A stretch of 64,000 nt of DNA from the NCBI GenBank assembly GCA_031472005.1, contig PZJY01000001.1, positions 3,410,001 through 3,474,000 of the forward strand, written 5' to 3'. The number at the start of each line of letters is the position of its first letter. Within the stretch, counting starts at the first letter, position 1. The position numbers and the translations under genes were made by a program. The stretch comes from Tetracladium setigerum (lineage: Eukaryota > Ascomycota > Leotiomycetes > Helotiales). Shown here in pieces: positions 12,001-22,321 of the stretch. Below the pieces are notes generated by a model that was given only the letters and a program-made list of their open reading frames with translations, was not told the origin of the DNA and searched no databases.

Positions 12001-15000
12001 CTCGGAAAGATGCAAGTCATCCTGAATTGACGAGCGAGACAGATCCTTGCCCTTTTTCTTGCCCTTCTTGTCTTTCTTGGATTTGGTGAAGGCAAATTCA
12101 TCAACAGGTTCCTCCGCACTATCGAGTTTCGGAAGTGAAGGCCCATCGGAAACAGAGAGTTGTGCAAGATCCTGTGAATCATCCAACGCAATTTGACGAT
12201 CTGGCTCCTCGATAGTAGCAAATTTGCGGGCAAGAGGTGAACCGATGTCCTGGGGATTCGATTCAGTATCTTCGTACATTCGGGTCATTGGTGATGAGTT
12301 GAGCAGATAGGAACTTCTGTCTTTGGTCATTGGATCAACAGGTGAAGGGCGGCGTTGTGCGGAAGGAAGATCATCCATCCAGTCGTCTCTGGGAATTGGA
12401 CGGCTGGGTGAGGAGGCGAGATAGCCAATTGCTGAAGCGATGCCAACTGCTGCTACGGCTTTTGTGGTATTGTCTCCGAACGAATGTGACTTTTCGTCGG
12501 TGACAGGAGATAATGACCGGCGTGTCTTTTGGTCAGATGTGTTTGGAGAGTCTATGACATTTCGCGATATGCCATCGAAATCCCCAAAGTCAGGTGGAGG
12601 TCCTGCCTTTGGTGTTGATTGTTGTGAACCTAGCAAATCGCCAGGAGCATGAGAAGAAGCAAGCTCAGTGTCAATCGCTAAAGAATCGGTGAACTGGAAT
12701 TGTGGAGTCAAAGGAGTATACTCAACATCCCTATCCTTTCTGTCATCGAAATCATGTCGCGATGAGCTTCGGGAGGTTGCATGGCTTGGTGGCAGTTCGG
12801 GAAGCTCCTCTTGTAGCTCATCGGACTTGATATTTCGTGAACTCCTCGCGCTTTCGACAAGATACAATGGCTTGTATTCCTTGGTGTTGTCCCAAGAGCT
12901 GGGTCTTGATTGACGACTGCGCTGTAGAGCAGGCCCGTCATGGGGACTGGGCTCTAAGGTCATTTGCATTGTAGGGGATCGAATCGGCACCGGCGAAGAC
13001 GGCATTGACTTGTTCCCAAATCTGAAGGTCAAAGGCATAGCGCTGTGACTGGGGGATTTCATTGGAGGATCATTAAAACTCCTGCGAAGAAAACCTGCAG
13101 ATGGTCGACGATCCATCTCTGGAGTGCCAGGCCGGCTCTCAGGCAAATCGGGAAACTCGTCATAAAATTCGCTGGGAGTTCCAGGATCGCTGGGAGGAAG
13201 TGGAAGAAAGTCGCCATATTGAGGATCAATCGAGGGTCTGATCTGACGTGGTATGATCTCAGGGTCGAATTCTTGCTCTTGCTGCTGCTGTAGAGACTTC
13301 TCTGGGCTAATTGAACGAGAACGCTCAACGGCCTTGCTGCTGCTGTCAGCATTATCGGCTTTTGATTGTTGGTGATGCTGAACAGCAAGTGCGGCAGCAA
13401 CACTAACAAGACCGACACCCGCGCCGAGGGTGCCGGTATTATCTAAAAAAGACTCCTTTTTGGAAGAGGTACTCTCCCCTCTGGATCTGGTCTTTCTTCT
13501 TTCCCCATCACTCCGGGCGCCTTCGTCGTCATCATATCGGTGGGAGCCATTACTATGTCCATTGGACCCAGTTCGCGAGAGATCGTTGACTGAGGCCGAT
13601 CCAAGATTACCATAGAGTCCACTGCCATCAGGAACTGAACGTCGCTTTTCCTTTTTGCTCTTCTTTTTGGAATCATCGGCATCATCCTTTGATCGCTTCG
13701 GACTTTCTTCTCGAACTCCTGACTCAGACCTGGACCCGAACAAGCCAGAGAAGATAGAACCGCCTTTCTTGTCTTTCTTCTTCTTCTTGTCCTCTTCGTC
13801 GCCGGCTGGTGCCGAGGCTACCGACCTTGTATCGTCAAAATCATCCCTCGTACTGCTTCGGTGTTTCTTCTTTCTTCGAGGCTCATCGTCTGTACGAGCG
13901 GTTGAGATAACCGAACGAGAATCATCATCATCATCATCGCCGGCCGGTCCTGAGGCCACCGACCTTGTGTCATCGAAGTCATCTTTGGTACTACTTCGAT
14001 GCTTCTTTTTGCGTCGGGGTTCGTCCTCAGTGCGAGAAGTAGAGACAACCGATCGAGAATCATCGCGATCAGCAGCATCGTAAATACCACTGTCTCCCCT
14101 ACTTAGAATCCTGGAGCTTCTAGCATCGTAAAATTCTCCAGTCTGACTAGTCTCAGATGGCGTACTTGGCGGAAGTGATACTTCTGAAGGAGTAGGCTCG
14201 TAGCCTTCACTCTGTCGTCTTTTATCTTTCGACTTTTTGCTTGAAGACCGTTCCGAGTCTACACCAACTTCCGAAGATGGGGCTGATCGAGACGGCGAGT
14301 CAAACCGTTCACTATCACGCTTTGACTTCTTTTTGGATTTCTTTGGCTCATCCCATTCGTCTTCGGCGACTTTGACATCTCCAAACGCGTCAATTGGAAC
14401 AGTGACATTGCGAGATGGTGAGTCAAGCCGTTCACTATCACGTTTCGACTTCTTTTTGGATTTCTTTGGTTCGTCCCACTCGTCTTCGGCCACTTTCACA
14501 TCTTCAAACGCATCAATCGGAACAGTGACATTGCGAGATGGTGAGTCAAGCCGTTCACTATCACGTTTCGACTTCTTTTTGGATTTCTTTGGTTCGTCCC
14601 ACTCGTCTTCGGCCACTTTCACATCTTCAAACGCATCAATCGGAACAGTGGCATCTCGAGATGGCGAGTCAAATCGTTCACTATCACGCTTCGACTTCTT
14701 TTTGGATTTCTTGGGTTCGTCCCATTCGTCTTCGGCCCTTTGACATCTTCAAACGTCTCAATTGGTACTGTGACATTTCGAGATGGTTCTTCTACTTCTT
14801 CTTCCCAGGCTGAGTTCTTCTTCGACTTCTTCTTTGACTTTTTGGGAGTTTCGAAGTAGCTTTCAGGATTGTCCATGACCAGAGGCGCGACAGAAATGCT
14901 TTCAACCAAAGGAATGATGTCTTCAGGTTGAGAGCGCAGTTTCTGTGCTTCCTTGTCACGCTTTTTCTGTTCCTTCTTACTGAGCTTGGGGGTTGCGTCA

Positions 15001-18000
15001 AAGTAGGATTCGGGCTCTTCCACAAGATCGCGAGTGGTAGCAGATTCAATAGGTGTAATTTCAGTGCTCTGCCTCTTCAACTCTTTCTCTCGCTTCTTTT
15101 GTTCCTTGCGACTGAGTTTGATAGTTGTATCGTCGCCTTCCGGAGAGCCAGTGCGCCATTCAATGGGGGTTTTGTCAACTTCGCCAACAACAAATTCTTG
15201 ATTTCCTTGACTTCCGATTGGTGCAACACCAAGATCTGTGACAGTTTCCGCGAAAGGTGCATGGTAGAGACTGGGGATGGGTTCATTGGATCCGGGCGGC
15301 GAATTGCGTCGACGGAATGATGGATCATTTATCACAAGCTCTGGGTCAAATCCAGTGTCTTGCAAAGCTGCAGCAACATGAGCAGTGAAATCCAAGTCAT
15401 CTTCGAACGCACCTGGAATATGGGAAGAGCGCTCAACCGATGGCTGGGAATATTGTGCAGGAGGTTCAGATAATTCGGCAGCTGATTGAGTATATGGTTG
15501 AGGATATGTAGGAGCAGTTGGCTGTGAATATTGCTGTGCGTAGTTTGGAGAGGGTGGCTTCGGCCCAGGGGAGGGGGGCTGGACTGTCGCTGATCTCTAG
15601 ACAACGGCTCAGGCTCGACGATAACTCCACGGTATTCATACGGAGCATCGTCTCTTCTTTCACCTTCTCTAGACGTTGGTGTTCGAGAACTTTCACTTGA
15701 CTTTGATGAGATCACACCAGCAGTAGCACCAATACCAGCTGCAATAGTGCCCCAAGCTCTGCTGCTACCACCAGGAGATTTGGGCTCTTCATAATCGCGA
15801 GACTTCACCTCCTCCTTCGTGACGAACTCATCCCGGTGCTCGTGGGGCTTTCCACTTCGAAGTGCTTGGTCTCATTTTCGCCCCACGTGACTCCCTTAGA
15901 AACAGTTGAAGATGTTGGTGATGGTACAACGTTGCCTTTCGGTCCAATCACGACGTCAGATGTAGCAACCTGTTGGGTTGGGTCACGGTCCTTTTTCTTT
16001 GGTTCTGAGCGGGCAGACTGCCTTTCTGGGTGGGGGGAGGGGTTGGAGTTGGGTGAACAAGATTCAAATGAGGACGTGGTCTATCTGCATCCGGGTCTCG
16101 TTTAAGATATGCAAGTTCAGGGTTCGAGCGATCAGTAACTGCTGGGGTAATGTTGAAAGAGTACAACTCTCGAGGATCCCGCAAGATATAGTCTGGTTGA
16201 AAGTCTGCGTTTGGTGCATCATAAAGTCCCTTGGCATGTTGATGTTCTTTCATTTCGGGAGGCGTTTCAATACGAATGATTTCTTTGGCATCATGGCCAT
16301 CGTAGTTGTCAATCACTGATCGATCTGGTGAGGGATCTCTTGACCTGATGACTTGTGATGCGATCTTCCTGGCCATTACGACCTCACGGTAGTGACGATT
16401 GGCATCTTCTTGAACTTGATCGAACTCTGGCTCCCTAGACTGCTCTCGCTTTGATGGGTAATGTTGGTCACCAGAAAAGCGATCTCTGTCATCATGACCA
16501 GTGCCCACTTCGGATCGTTCCTTTCTGCGTTTCTCGGAACCGGATTTACGAAGTGCTTCAGTAGCTACAACAATCGCACCGGCCGCAATAGCTGCTTCGG
16601 TAAGTGGAGCTGTAGAGTCCCGAACATCGTGATAGATCCTCTCACCCGAGTCCTGGAGGTCACGGTCTCTTCTTTCTCGGTAATCACGGTCCCACTCGCT
16701 GGGCCTGGAGTAGTCGTGAGAATCGGACGCATAGGAAGGAATCTCCTTGACTGATGAGCTGCGTTGGCGGCCAAAGTTGGGTTCTCGTTCGACATTGATA
16801 ACATTCGGAATGGATCCAGATCTCCCATGAGCCGGAGCAGAAACTGCTGACTGGTTGACGTCAAATGGAACTTCTCGGTCTTGAAATTGGAAAGGATCGA
16901 CAGCTGTTTGTGATGGACCAACTTCGCTTCGTGTGAGTCGAGGTTCGTGCACTTCTTCTGCACGAGAGCTGTCTTCATATCGCTTCTCACGTCGCTTGTC
17001 CCTTTCGTCCCGAGTTTCATCTTGTTTCTTGCTGCTCTTCTTGCCACTGCGACTACTCGTGTCATCATCGCCATAGCGCGAAGAGCTTTTGCGCTTCTCC
17101 TTCTCTCTGCTCTTGCTGTTAGGACTGTCTCTTGAAGATTCCTTTTCGCGGCGCTTTAGGCGTTCTGCTTCCTTTTTCTCTTCCTCCTTACGCTTCAGGC
17201 GTTCTTCTTCTTTGCGTTCATCCTCTTTTCGCTTGAGACGTTCTTCCTCTCTTCGTTCATCCTCCTTGCGCCTGAGACGCTCTTCTTCTCGACGTTCATC
17301 CTCTTTGCGCTTGAGTCGCTCGTCTTCACGTCGTTGTTCCTCCCGACGTCTGAGGCGTTCTTCTTCTTTGCGCTCGTTCTCGCGACGTACACGAATTTCT
17401 TCCTCGCGCTTCTCGATCTCGCGACGTCTCAGGCGTTCTTCCTCTCTCCGTTCCTCCTCCCGTCGTTTTTCTTTTTGATCAGAAATCACAGAAACAGCAG
17501 CAACACCGGCAGCTCCAGCTAGGGCAAGTCCCGCAAGCGAAGCATTTCGATTAGATGGGGACTCCTTATAAGACGGAGAATCCTTGTAAGAATCCCTTTT
17601 CTTCAAAATGCCCCCAGACTCAGAGCGTGCACTATAATTTGGTTCGTAGACACTTTGAGAAACTGGTGTCCTAGGTGTAGGATGCTGAATTGGAACTGGG
17701 TCAGGTCTTGTTGAGGATCCATAGGTTTCAAGTCCAGGTCTGGGTAATGGATTGTAAATCTCGGTTGTTGCTCTAGAAGAAGGACTATAGATTTCTCGAT
17801 CATTGGCACGAGGTGCTGGGCCATAGAAGTCCGATCCAGAGACTACAGAATCCCCAGTTCTAACAGCATCGACCCTGTGAGGATCAGAAGTCGTCATCGG
17901 GAAAACATTCTGAAGTGGAACCTGAGAACTACTACCACTTGAAGGATAAGATTGACGAGACGTGCCAGTAGTATTGAAAGGCTGATCGTTTGGAACGAAA

Positions 18001-19190
18001 TTCTGAGGTCCAAAGTCTGTAGTCGAAGTCCAAGTCACGTTGCCATCGTAGCCAACCGGCTCAGTGATGATCCCATGGAGCGAATTTTGGCGACCAAATA
18101 AACGAGGATCTACCAGAGTACTCTTTCTGCTCTCTGGCTTGTGCACCTTCTTGCCCCATGGCCAGAAGCCAACGGTACTCTCATTCCCAAAGGCTAGGTT
18201 CGAGTCTGCGCTGGATTCCGAGTCATCATCTGATGCAGATTCCCATCCATCTGGATCTGGTTCATGCGAAACTTTTGAAGGTCCCAGGCCACGGCTTGTG
18301 GAGTGTTGACCACCATAAGTTCCCCTGCCGCCCCCGTAATCGTGCCTTCCCGAGTTTTTCAAGTCATGCTTATTTTGATCACGGGCAATCTTAGCCAGTC
18401 CAGCACCGATTGCCAACATAGCTGCAGTATCACCAGCACTCGACTTCTTAGGAGCAGATCCCTTTGAACCAGAACCACCACTTCCTTGCGCTCTCTCCCC
18501 GCTGGGCCCAGGCGCATATCCAGGTCCAGACGCGTATCCAGGGGCGTTTCCGGATCCACCCATCCTATCTTTCTCCCTATATCTCTCGTTCTCACGTTCC
18601 CTCTGATAATACCTATCTCCTTCCCTGTCAATCACCTTTCCCGTCCTTGATCTCACCCTCTTCAACTTAGGTTTCTTAATAAATCCCGTTCCATAGGCCA
18701 AATCACCAACGGACTCCTTTGAAGAATTACTGTGTTTCATACTCCTGCTGCTTCGACGTTTGCGCAAGCGCCGGCGCTCAGATGGGGCCGTGAAGAATGT
18801 ACGAAAGCCAGATTGTTTCGGTGGGTATGAGCGCGATATGTCGAGGTATGAAGAACTACTGCTGCTGCTTGTAGAGGAAGAATATACCTCTGGCGACCGC
18901 GTGCGCGCGTTCGATTGCGACATTGTAGGAATGGGAAGAGGGTACTGATTCTCTGGTCGGGGAGGGTATTGGTTTTGGGGAGGCAATGGGTACTGGTTTT
19001 GCTGCGGAGTAGGGGGGTATTGATTTATATTCGGGTACTGAGAGGGAGTGTATTGAGTCTGTTGTTGGGAAGGGACTGTGTATTGTTGTTGTGCTTGAGC
19101 TTGAGCTTGCGGGCCATCGTATGTGTATCTCTCACTTCGCGCGCTCCCGCGATGGGAGCCTTCAGGGCTTCTGCGGCGCCTGTCTGCCAT
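1..19190 (-). CDS. Giant Lys-cluster repeat protein, Leashin (LAH)/'involucrin repeat'-like; C-terminus off the left edge
   Basis: Starts at the ATG at 19190 and stays open to base 1, so over 6,390 codons are present without a stop. The order is: a Gln/Pro/Tyr-rich start (residues ~28-90), a basic Ser/Arg region, a long Glu/Arg coiled coil (residues ~573-683, DNA 17140-17470), a conserved-looking block with RPHLNLVHPTPTPPP (~16060), then from ~14.8 kb to base 1 about 60-70 copies by eye of a Lys cluster (KKSKKDKKK and variants), usually preceded by an acidic-aromatic DEW or DDF and followed by SGLSTP or similar. Six one-base losses break the frame, near 16032-16037, 15844-15847, 15568-15578, 14736-14738, 4188-4191 and 2712-2717. 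The minus-strand reading class advances one step at each, as expected for missing bases. No intron is needed. In Neurospora and Aspergillus, proteins of this build tether Woronin bodies near septa and are often annotated as involucrin repeat proteins. The assignment rests on architecture; the family is likely, the exact orthology uncertain. Confidence 0.68.
3584..4105 (-). repeat. 159-bp (53-aa) tandem units inside the giant gene
   Basis: Units start at about 3584, 3743 and 3902, with a fourth beginning at 4061 that diverges after about 45 bp. The copies are essentially identical at DNA level; I saw one difference near the start of the first. Each encodes 53 residues running from PVTKKSKKDKKGKKSG through STPLEEAPTTSEPP to DEWDV. 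The period is a multiple of three, so copy-number change keeps the frame. Confidence 0.93.
7480..8430 (-). repeat. Five copies of an amphipathic EDQLSLARQLQxEF motif in the giant protein
   Basis: Five short helices of the form GYxEDQLxLARQLQxEF sit immediately N-terminal to five successive Lys clusters. Variants include DKLELAKQLQAEF and DQLELARQLKEEF. The rest of the array does not carry this motif, so this is a distinct sub-family of the repeat and a plausible protein-binding helix. Confidence 0.85.
14300..14790 (-). repeat. Four 123-bp (41-aa) tandem units inside the giant gene
   Basis: The units have matching points at 14358, 14481, 14604 and 14727, a period of 123 bp. Each encodes a form of KVAEDEWDEPKKSKKKSKRD followed by a Ser/Pro stretch and TVPIDAFED. 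The fourth unit lacks one base after its CTTCGGCC (14736-14738) compared with the other three, which shifts the frame there. Confidence 0.9.
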
Positions 19191-19333
19191 GGTTAAAACA
19201 CTTTTCTTATCGTTTTCGTTGCTTCATCAATGTTCGGGTGATGGGTTGTGGTACTCTTGAATCTGCGTGTTTTGTTGTTGATTTCTAGCGGGAAGCTTGG
19301 GCTCAGGTCACTGGTCAGTGGCAAAACAGCACA

Positions 19334-19388
19334 GCTCAGCTTTGCTAGGGTGTCCGAGGGTGTGCTGAGATGTACGCCACAACTACCA
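19334..19388 (+). repeat. Dispersed repeat pair, copy 1 (other copy 44391-44449)
   Basis: Shares a core reading CGAGGGTGTGCT-R-AGAT and then ACGCCACAA with 44391-44449. Most differences between the two copies are transitions. It lies just upstream of the giant gene's ATG. Confidence 0.72.
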
Positions 19389-19675
19389 AAACACATTTCA
19401 TTGGAAGGTATCGTGTTGGATTATGCGCTGTTGATTTGCTGGCAAGCGTTCTTGATTGTATCTTACAGTACCTAGGCATGAATACGTGTCTCATGATTTT
19501 TTCAACATGTGGACTTTTCGACTCGACTTTTCGACTTTACGACTTCTTAGATTTTTGAGTTATCGGTCATCCCAAACAAGGTAAGTCACTGTCAAGTGTT
19601 TGGTATCTTTCCTTTCTCTTTTTCTGATTTGCAATCTTTCCCGTATTAATTCTATGTGCTGAGCATTCTTTGAAA

Positions 19676-20300
19676 ATAGGAAGTTTGCGCTCGAAAATAC
19701 GATTGTCCTCTCCAAAGAACAAATCACTGAACTCCAAGCCGAGGTGAATGAAGGAGGCGGAAGCATCTAGGGCCCTGAAAATGGGCTTATATAACTGGCC
19801 AAGATGGCCACGTGATATACACACCCTACACTCCTACCTACTGCTATCATTACAGATGTTTATTACCGACAGTTTCCTCAAAAATAATCAATGAATGAAA
19901 TGGGATGACTTGTAAGCTTACCATTGTATGTGCAAAGAAAACTCAAGCTCGAGAATAGTAGTATCCTCGGAAAGCAACAACTTCAGGAGATTCAATCGAA
20001 GATCCACGAGGATGACGCCAAATTGGAGGAGTTGATCAGACTAGGAGACCCCTGCACATTCTGGAAGTTCAAGACATTGAAAAAAAAAAAAAAAGGATGT
20101 GAAGAAGGATGAGACTAGTAGCGGAGGGTCCAACAGAGGCTCCAACGGTGCTCTCGTTTGAGTTGTTTGTATATAGAAAGCTCTCCTTCTCGAGAACAGC
20201 ACTGTCCTCGCGCGCCAATAAGTACTTGAACTTCAAGCAGAAATCAGTGAGGCGAAAGTGAAGATAAAAAACCTCATTCACCTCAGAGTTGAGTCTTAGT
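19676..20300 (+). pseudogene. Three related coiled-coil exon remnants
   Basis: Three stretches (about 19680-19770, 19932-20047 and 20176-20300) encode related peptides: KFALENTIVLSKEQ, KLKLENSSILGKQQ and ALLLENSTVLARQ, each followed by a heptad-like tail (ITELQAEV, LQEIQSKI, VLELQAEI). Each is preceded by an intron-like AG end (AATAG, GCAAAG, TATAG), and the first has a GTAAGT about 100 bp upstream. The third contains an in-frame TAA and the first ends at a TAG soon after its helix. I see no start codon or complete frame, so I read this as the relic of a gene made of repeated small coiled-coil exons. Its family is unknown. Confidence 0.5.
19733..19878 (+). mobile_element. Short dispersed element, copy A
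   Basis: One of three copies in the window (also 29525-29650 and 32670-32822). Shared blocks in order are TTATAT, a TGGCCAAGATGG-like segment, CACGTGA, TCCTACCTACTGCTATCAT and CCGACAG-TTCC. No clear terminal inverted repeats or target-site duplication were found by eye. It could be a MITE or SINE-like element, or a fragment of something larger. Confidence 0.6.
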
Positions 20301-20847
20301 ATCTAGTATCACGTCTTAATCTACCTAACAACACAGAAATCCAGAGCCTCACGTATAGTCTTAGTCATATATTCGTAATCACCAGTAGATATATAAGGGG
20401 AACTTAACTCCCGTCTTCTTAAAATACCAGACATGAACAAACCACCAACCCGATACCTATCATTTCGCCATCCTGCTAATACGTATATGTATAAGTATAA
20501 CCAACATTCTGCTCTGACATTTACAGTGTAATCGGGGTTTTGGTATGGTGAGATTAGAGTGTAGACTGGGTAGCACTGGAAAAGCGTAAACGGGTGAGAA
20601 TAAAAAGCCCTTAAAACTGTCACGGACATAGCAGAGCTAGAAAACTTCACGTGTCAAATGCTGTCATATTCGAAAAATGTAAGCTCTAAGGAAGAATAAA
20701 AGAGTTGGAGAAGCTCTTCTCGATGATACATGAGGATGTGCCACGTGATATTTAACGTGACTTCTGACTCACATGTGTGCCGGAGTGCATCACAAGTCAT
20801 GTCAGTGAGAACACATCTAAGCACGATGTGTACTCGCGGCAAAATTC

Positions 20848-21092
20848 ACGTCGAATCGACTTTATGTGATGTAACCGTAGATTGCACTGTCTTCTAAGAC
20901 AACCAAGATATGGCGTGTACTTATCATTCGCTTATTTTCTCAGCTGGACCCTCCGAAACAGGAGTTCAGCCTTAGCACTTAAGAAATCAACAGAAAACCC
21001 TAAACCTACGTCAAATTGACTTTATGAGATGTGAAAATAGATTGTATGAAGTACTGCCTTCTGAGACAGCTAAGATATGGTGTATACTTCCC
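20848..21092 (+). repeat. Diverged direct repeat, two ~85-bp copies
   Basis: Copies lie at about 20848-20930 and 21008-21092. Both carry ACGTCRAATYGACTTTATG, then GATTG, then TTCT-AGACA-C-AAGATATGG and GTGTACTT or a close form. Many differences are C/T or G/A, and copy 2 is the more AT-rich. Confidence 0.68.
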
Positions 21093-21779
21093 TTCTTTAC
21101 TTACTAAAGCAGATTGAGAATTCAATTGCGCACTTCATCTCATTACTTTGCAGTGACTAGCATCCTTTCCACTAGACGGTCTCGGTGTCGGGATCTCCTT
21201 CTTGGGGTCCTTCCTCCTGAGCAGTAACTTCTCTCAGTAGAGCGGCCCGGCTGCCTTATATTTGTCTTACCTGCTTGACGCGAGCCGCTGAGACATGCGT
21301 GGGAAAGCTCGCACTTAGCATGTCCTATAATATGCATATACTATACCAAGATAAACTTAATTACTTAGCTTTTTTAATTGTTCACATTGTGCTTGAGATC
21401 TGCTAAAAGACAACTCGACAAGGCGTATTCAGGAAACGTATACTCGCAGCCATGCTCAGGTTCAAGCAGCAGTCTCTCAGGTCCGGGTACCAAGGCGGAA
21501 CGAGCGAAGAAAAAACCAATCCCTATTTTTGTGAGGATTTGCTGTGTACTCGGCAGTGTAGCGGAATGTTTAGATATTAGATATTTACCCGGCGTGTAGG
21601 AATAGTAGATCTGACGCGCATTACTTCACGATTAGTATTGCGCCTTGGGAGCTTCGGATCGTTCAATATGCTCATCAAGACTTTCGTTTCATTCTTTTCT
21701 TTACTAGCCTTGGTGGCTAGGGCCATCCCAGATATTCTACTAAGAGATCAAGTTTGCGTTGTTAGTAATGGCGGCTAAG

Positions 21780-22320
21780 GCGGAGGGGTCACGGTTGTCA
21801 ATGTCGTGAGAACATAGTCTGTGGTTTTCCCGGTCATAATTAATACCTTTATCTAATAAAACACTATCCTTAACTTTTAAGGCGGCAAGTTTCACGACTA
21901 ATATGAATAATCTAATAACGTTGATTAATATATCTTCCAGGTGTCACGACTTAGATTAATAGTGCTCCAATATAAATCCTAACTATTGCTATTAGTGTCT
22001 TAACTGCTACTAACACCGTTACTATCACTATATAAGTTAAAGTTAGGCAGGTTTTTCATAAACGTTAATAATCTGCTAGCTATCCCGGAAATATTCAAGT
22101 CTTCTAAACCACTAATATTATCAACTTTCCTATTATTATTAGTACTTTCATTTAATAAAATATAACTATTTAAGGTGGTGAAGGTAGAAAATTATTATCT
22201 AAATACTATTAAGGTATACGCTAAGGATATATAAGTGTTAATATCGTGATTAATAATGCTCTTATATTTATCTTTACCACGGCTACTAGGACTAGCATAA
22301 TAACTACGACGGTAACACCC
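21780..22320. other. AT-rich, stop-dense block upstream of the decayed gene
   Basis: Composition drops sharply to AT-rich with TAA and TTA in every frame. Short Thr-rich snippets remain readable on the plus strand (for example around 22290-22320, TTTVTPP), suggesting the 5' half of the Ser/Thr-rich gene to the right, mutated beyond a readable frame. It could instead be an AT-rich repeat remnant. Confidence 0.5.
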
Positions 22321-22321
22321 C

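Larger units (their letters stand above)
19191..22321. other. Gene-poor, repeat-bearing interval
   Basis: No convincing intact gene is seen. It holds the promoter side of the giant gene, a repeat shared with 44391-44449, coiled-coil exon remnants (19676-20300), one copy of a dispersed element (19733-19878), a diverged direct repeat (20848-21092) and an AT-rich, stop-dense block (about 21780-22320). Short open frames here look like chance. Confidence 0.7.

Noticed and set aside
14000..15000. Several spliced exons instead of frameshifts in the giant gene
   Set aside because: The breaks fall in base runs or against an intact neighbouring repeat copy, with no GT...AG pair of sensible length and no lost coding sequence.
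19780..19880. tRNA-like A-box in the dispersed element (TGGCCAAGATGG)
   Set aside because: No matching B-box at the right distance and no cloverleaf; a SINE or tRNA call is not supported.
20321..20650. 109-residue minus-strand frame
   Set aside because: No domain, signal or conserved-looking composition, and it lies in a repeat-bearing AT-rich stretch; likely chance.
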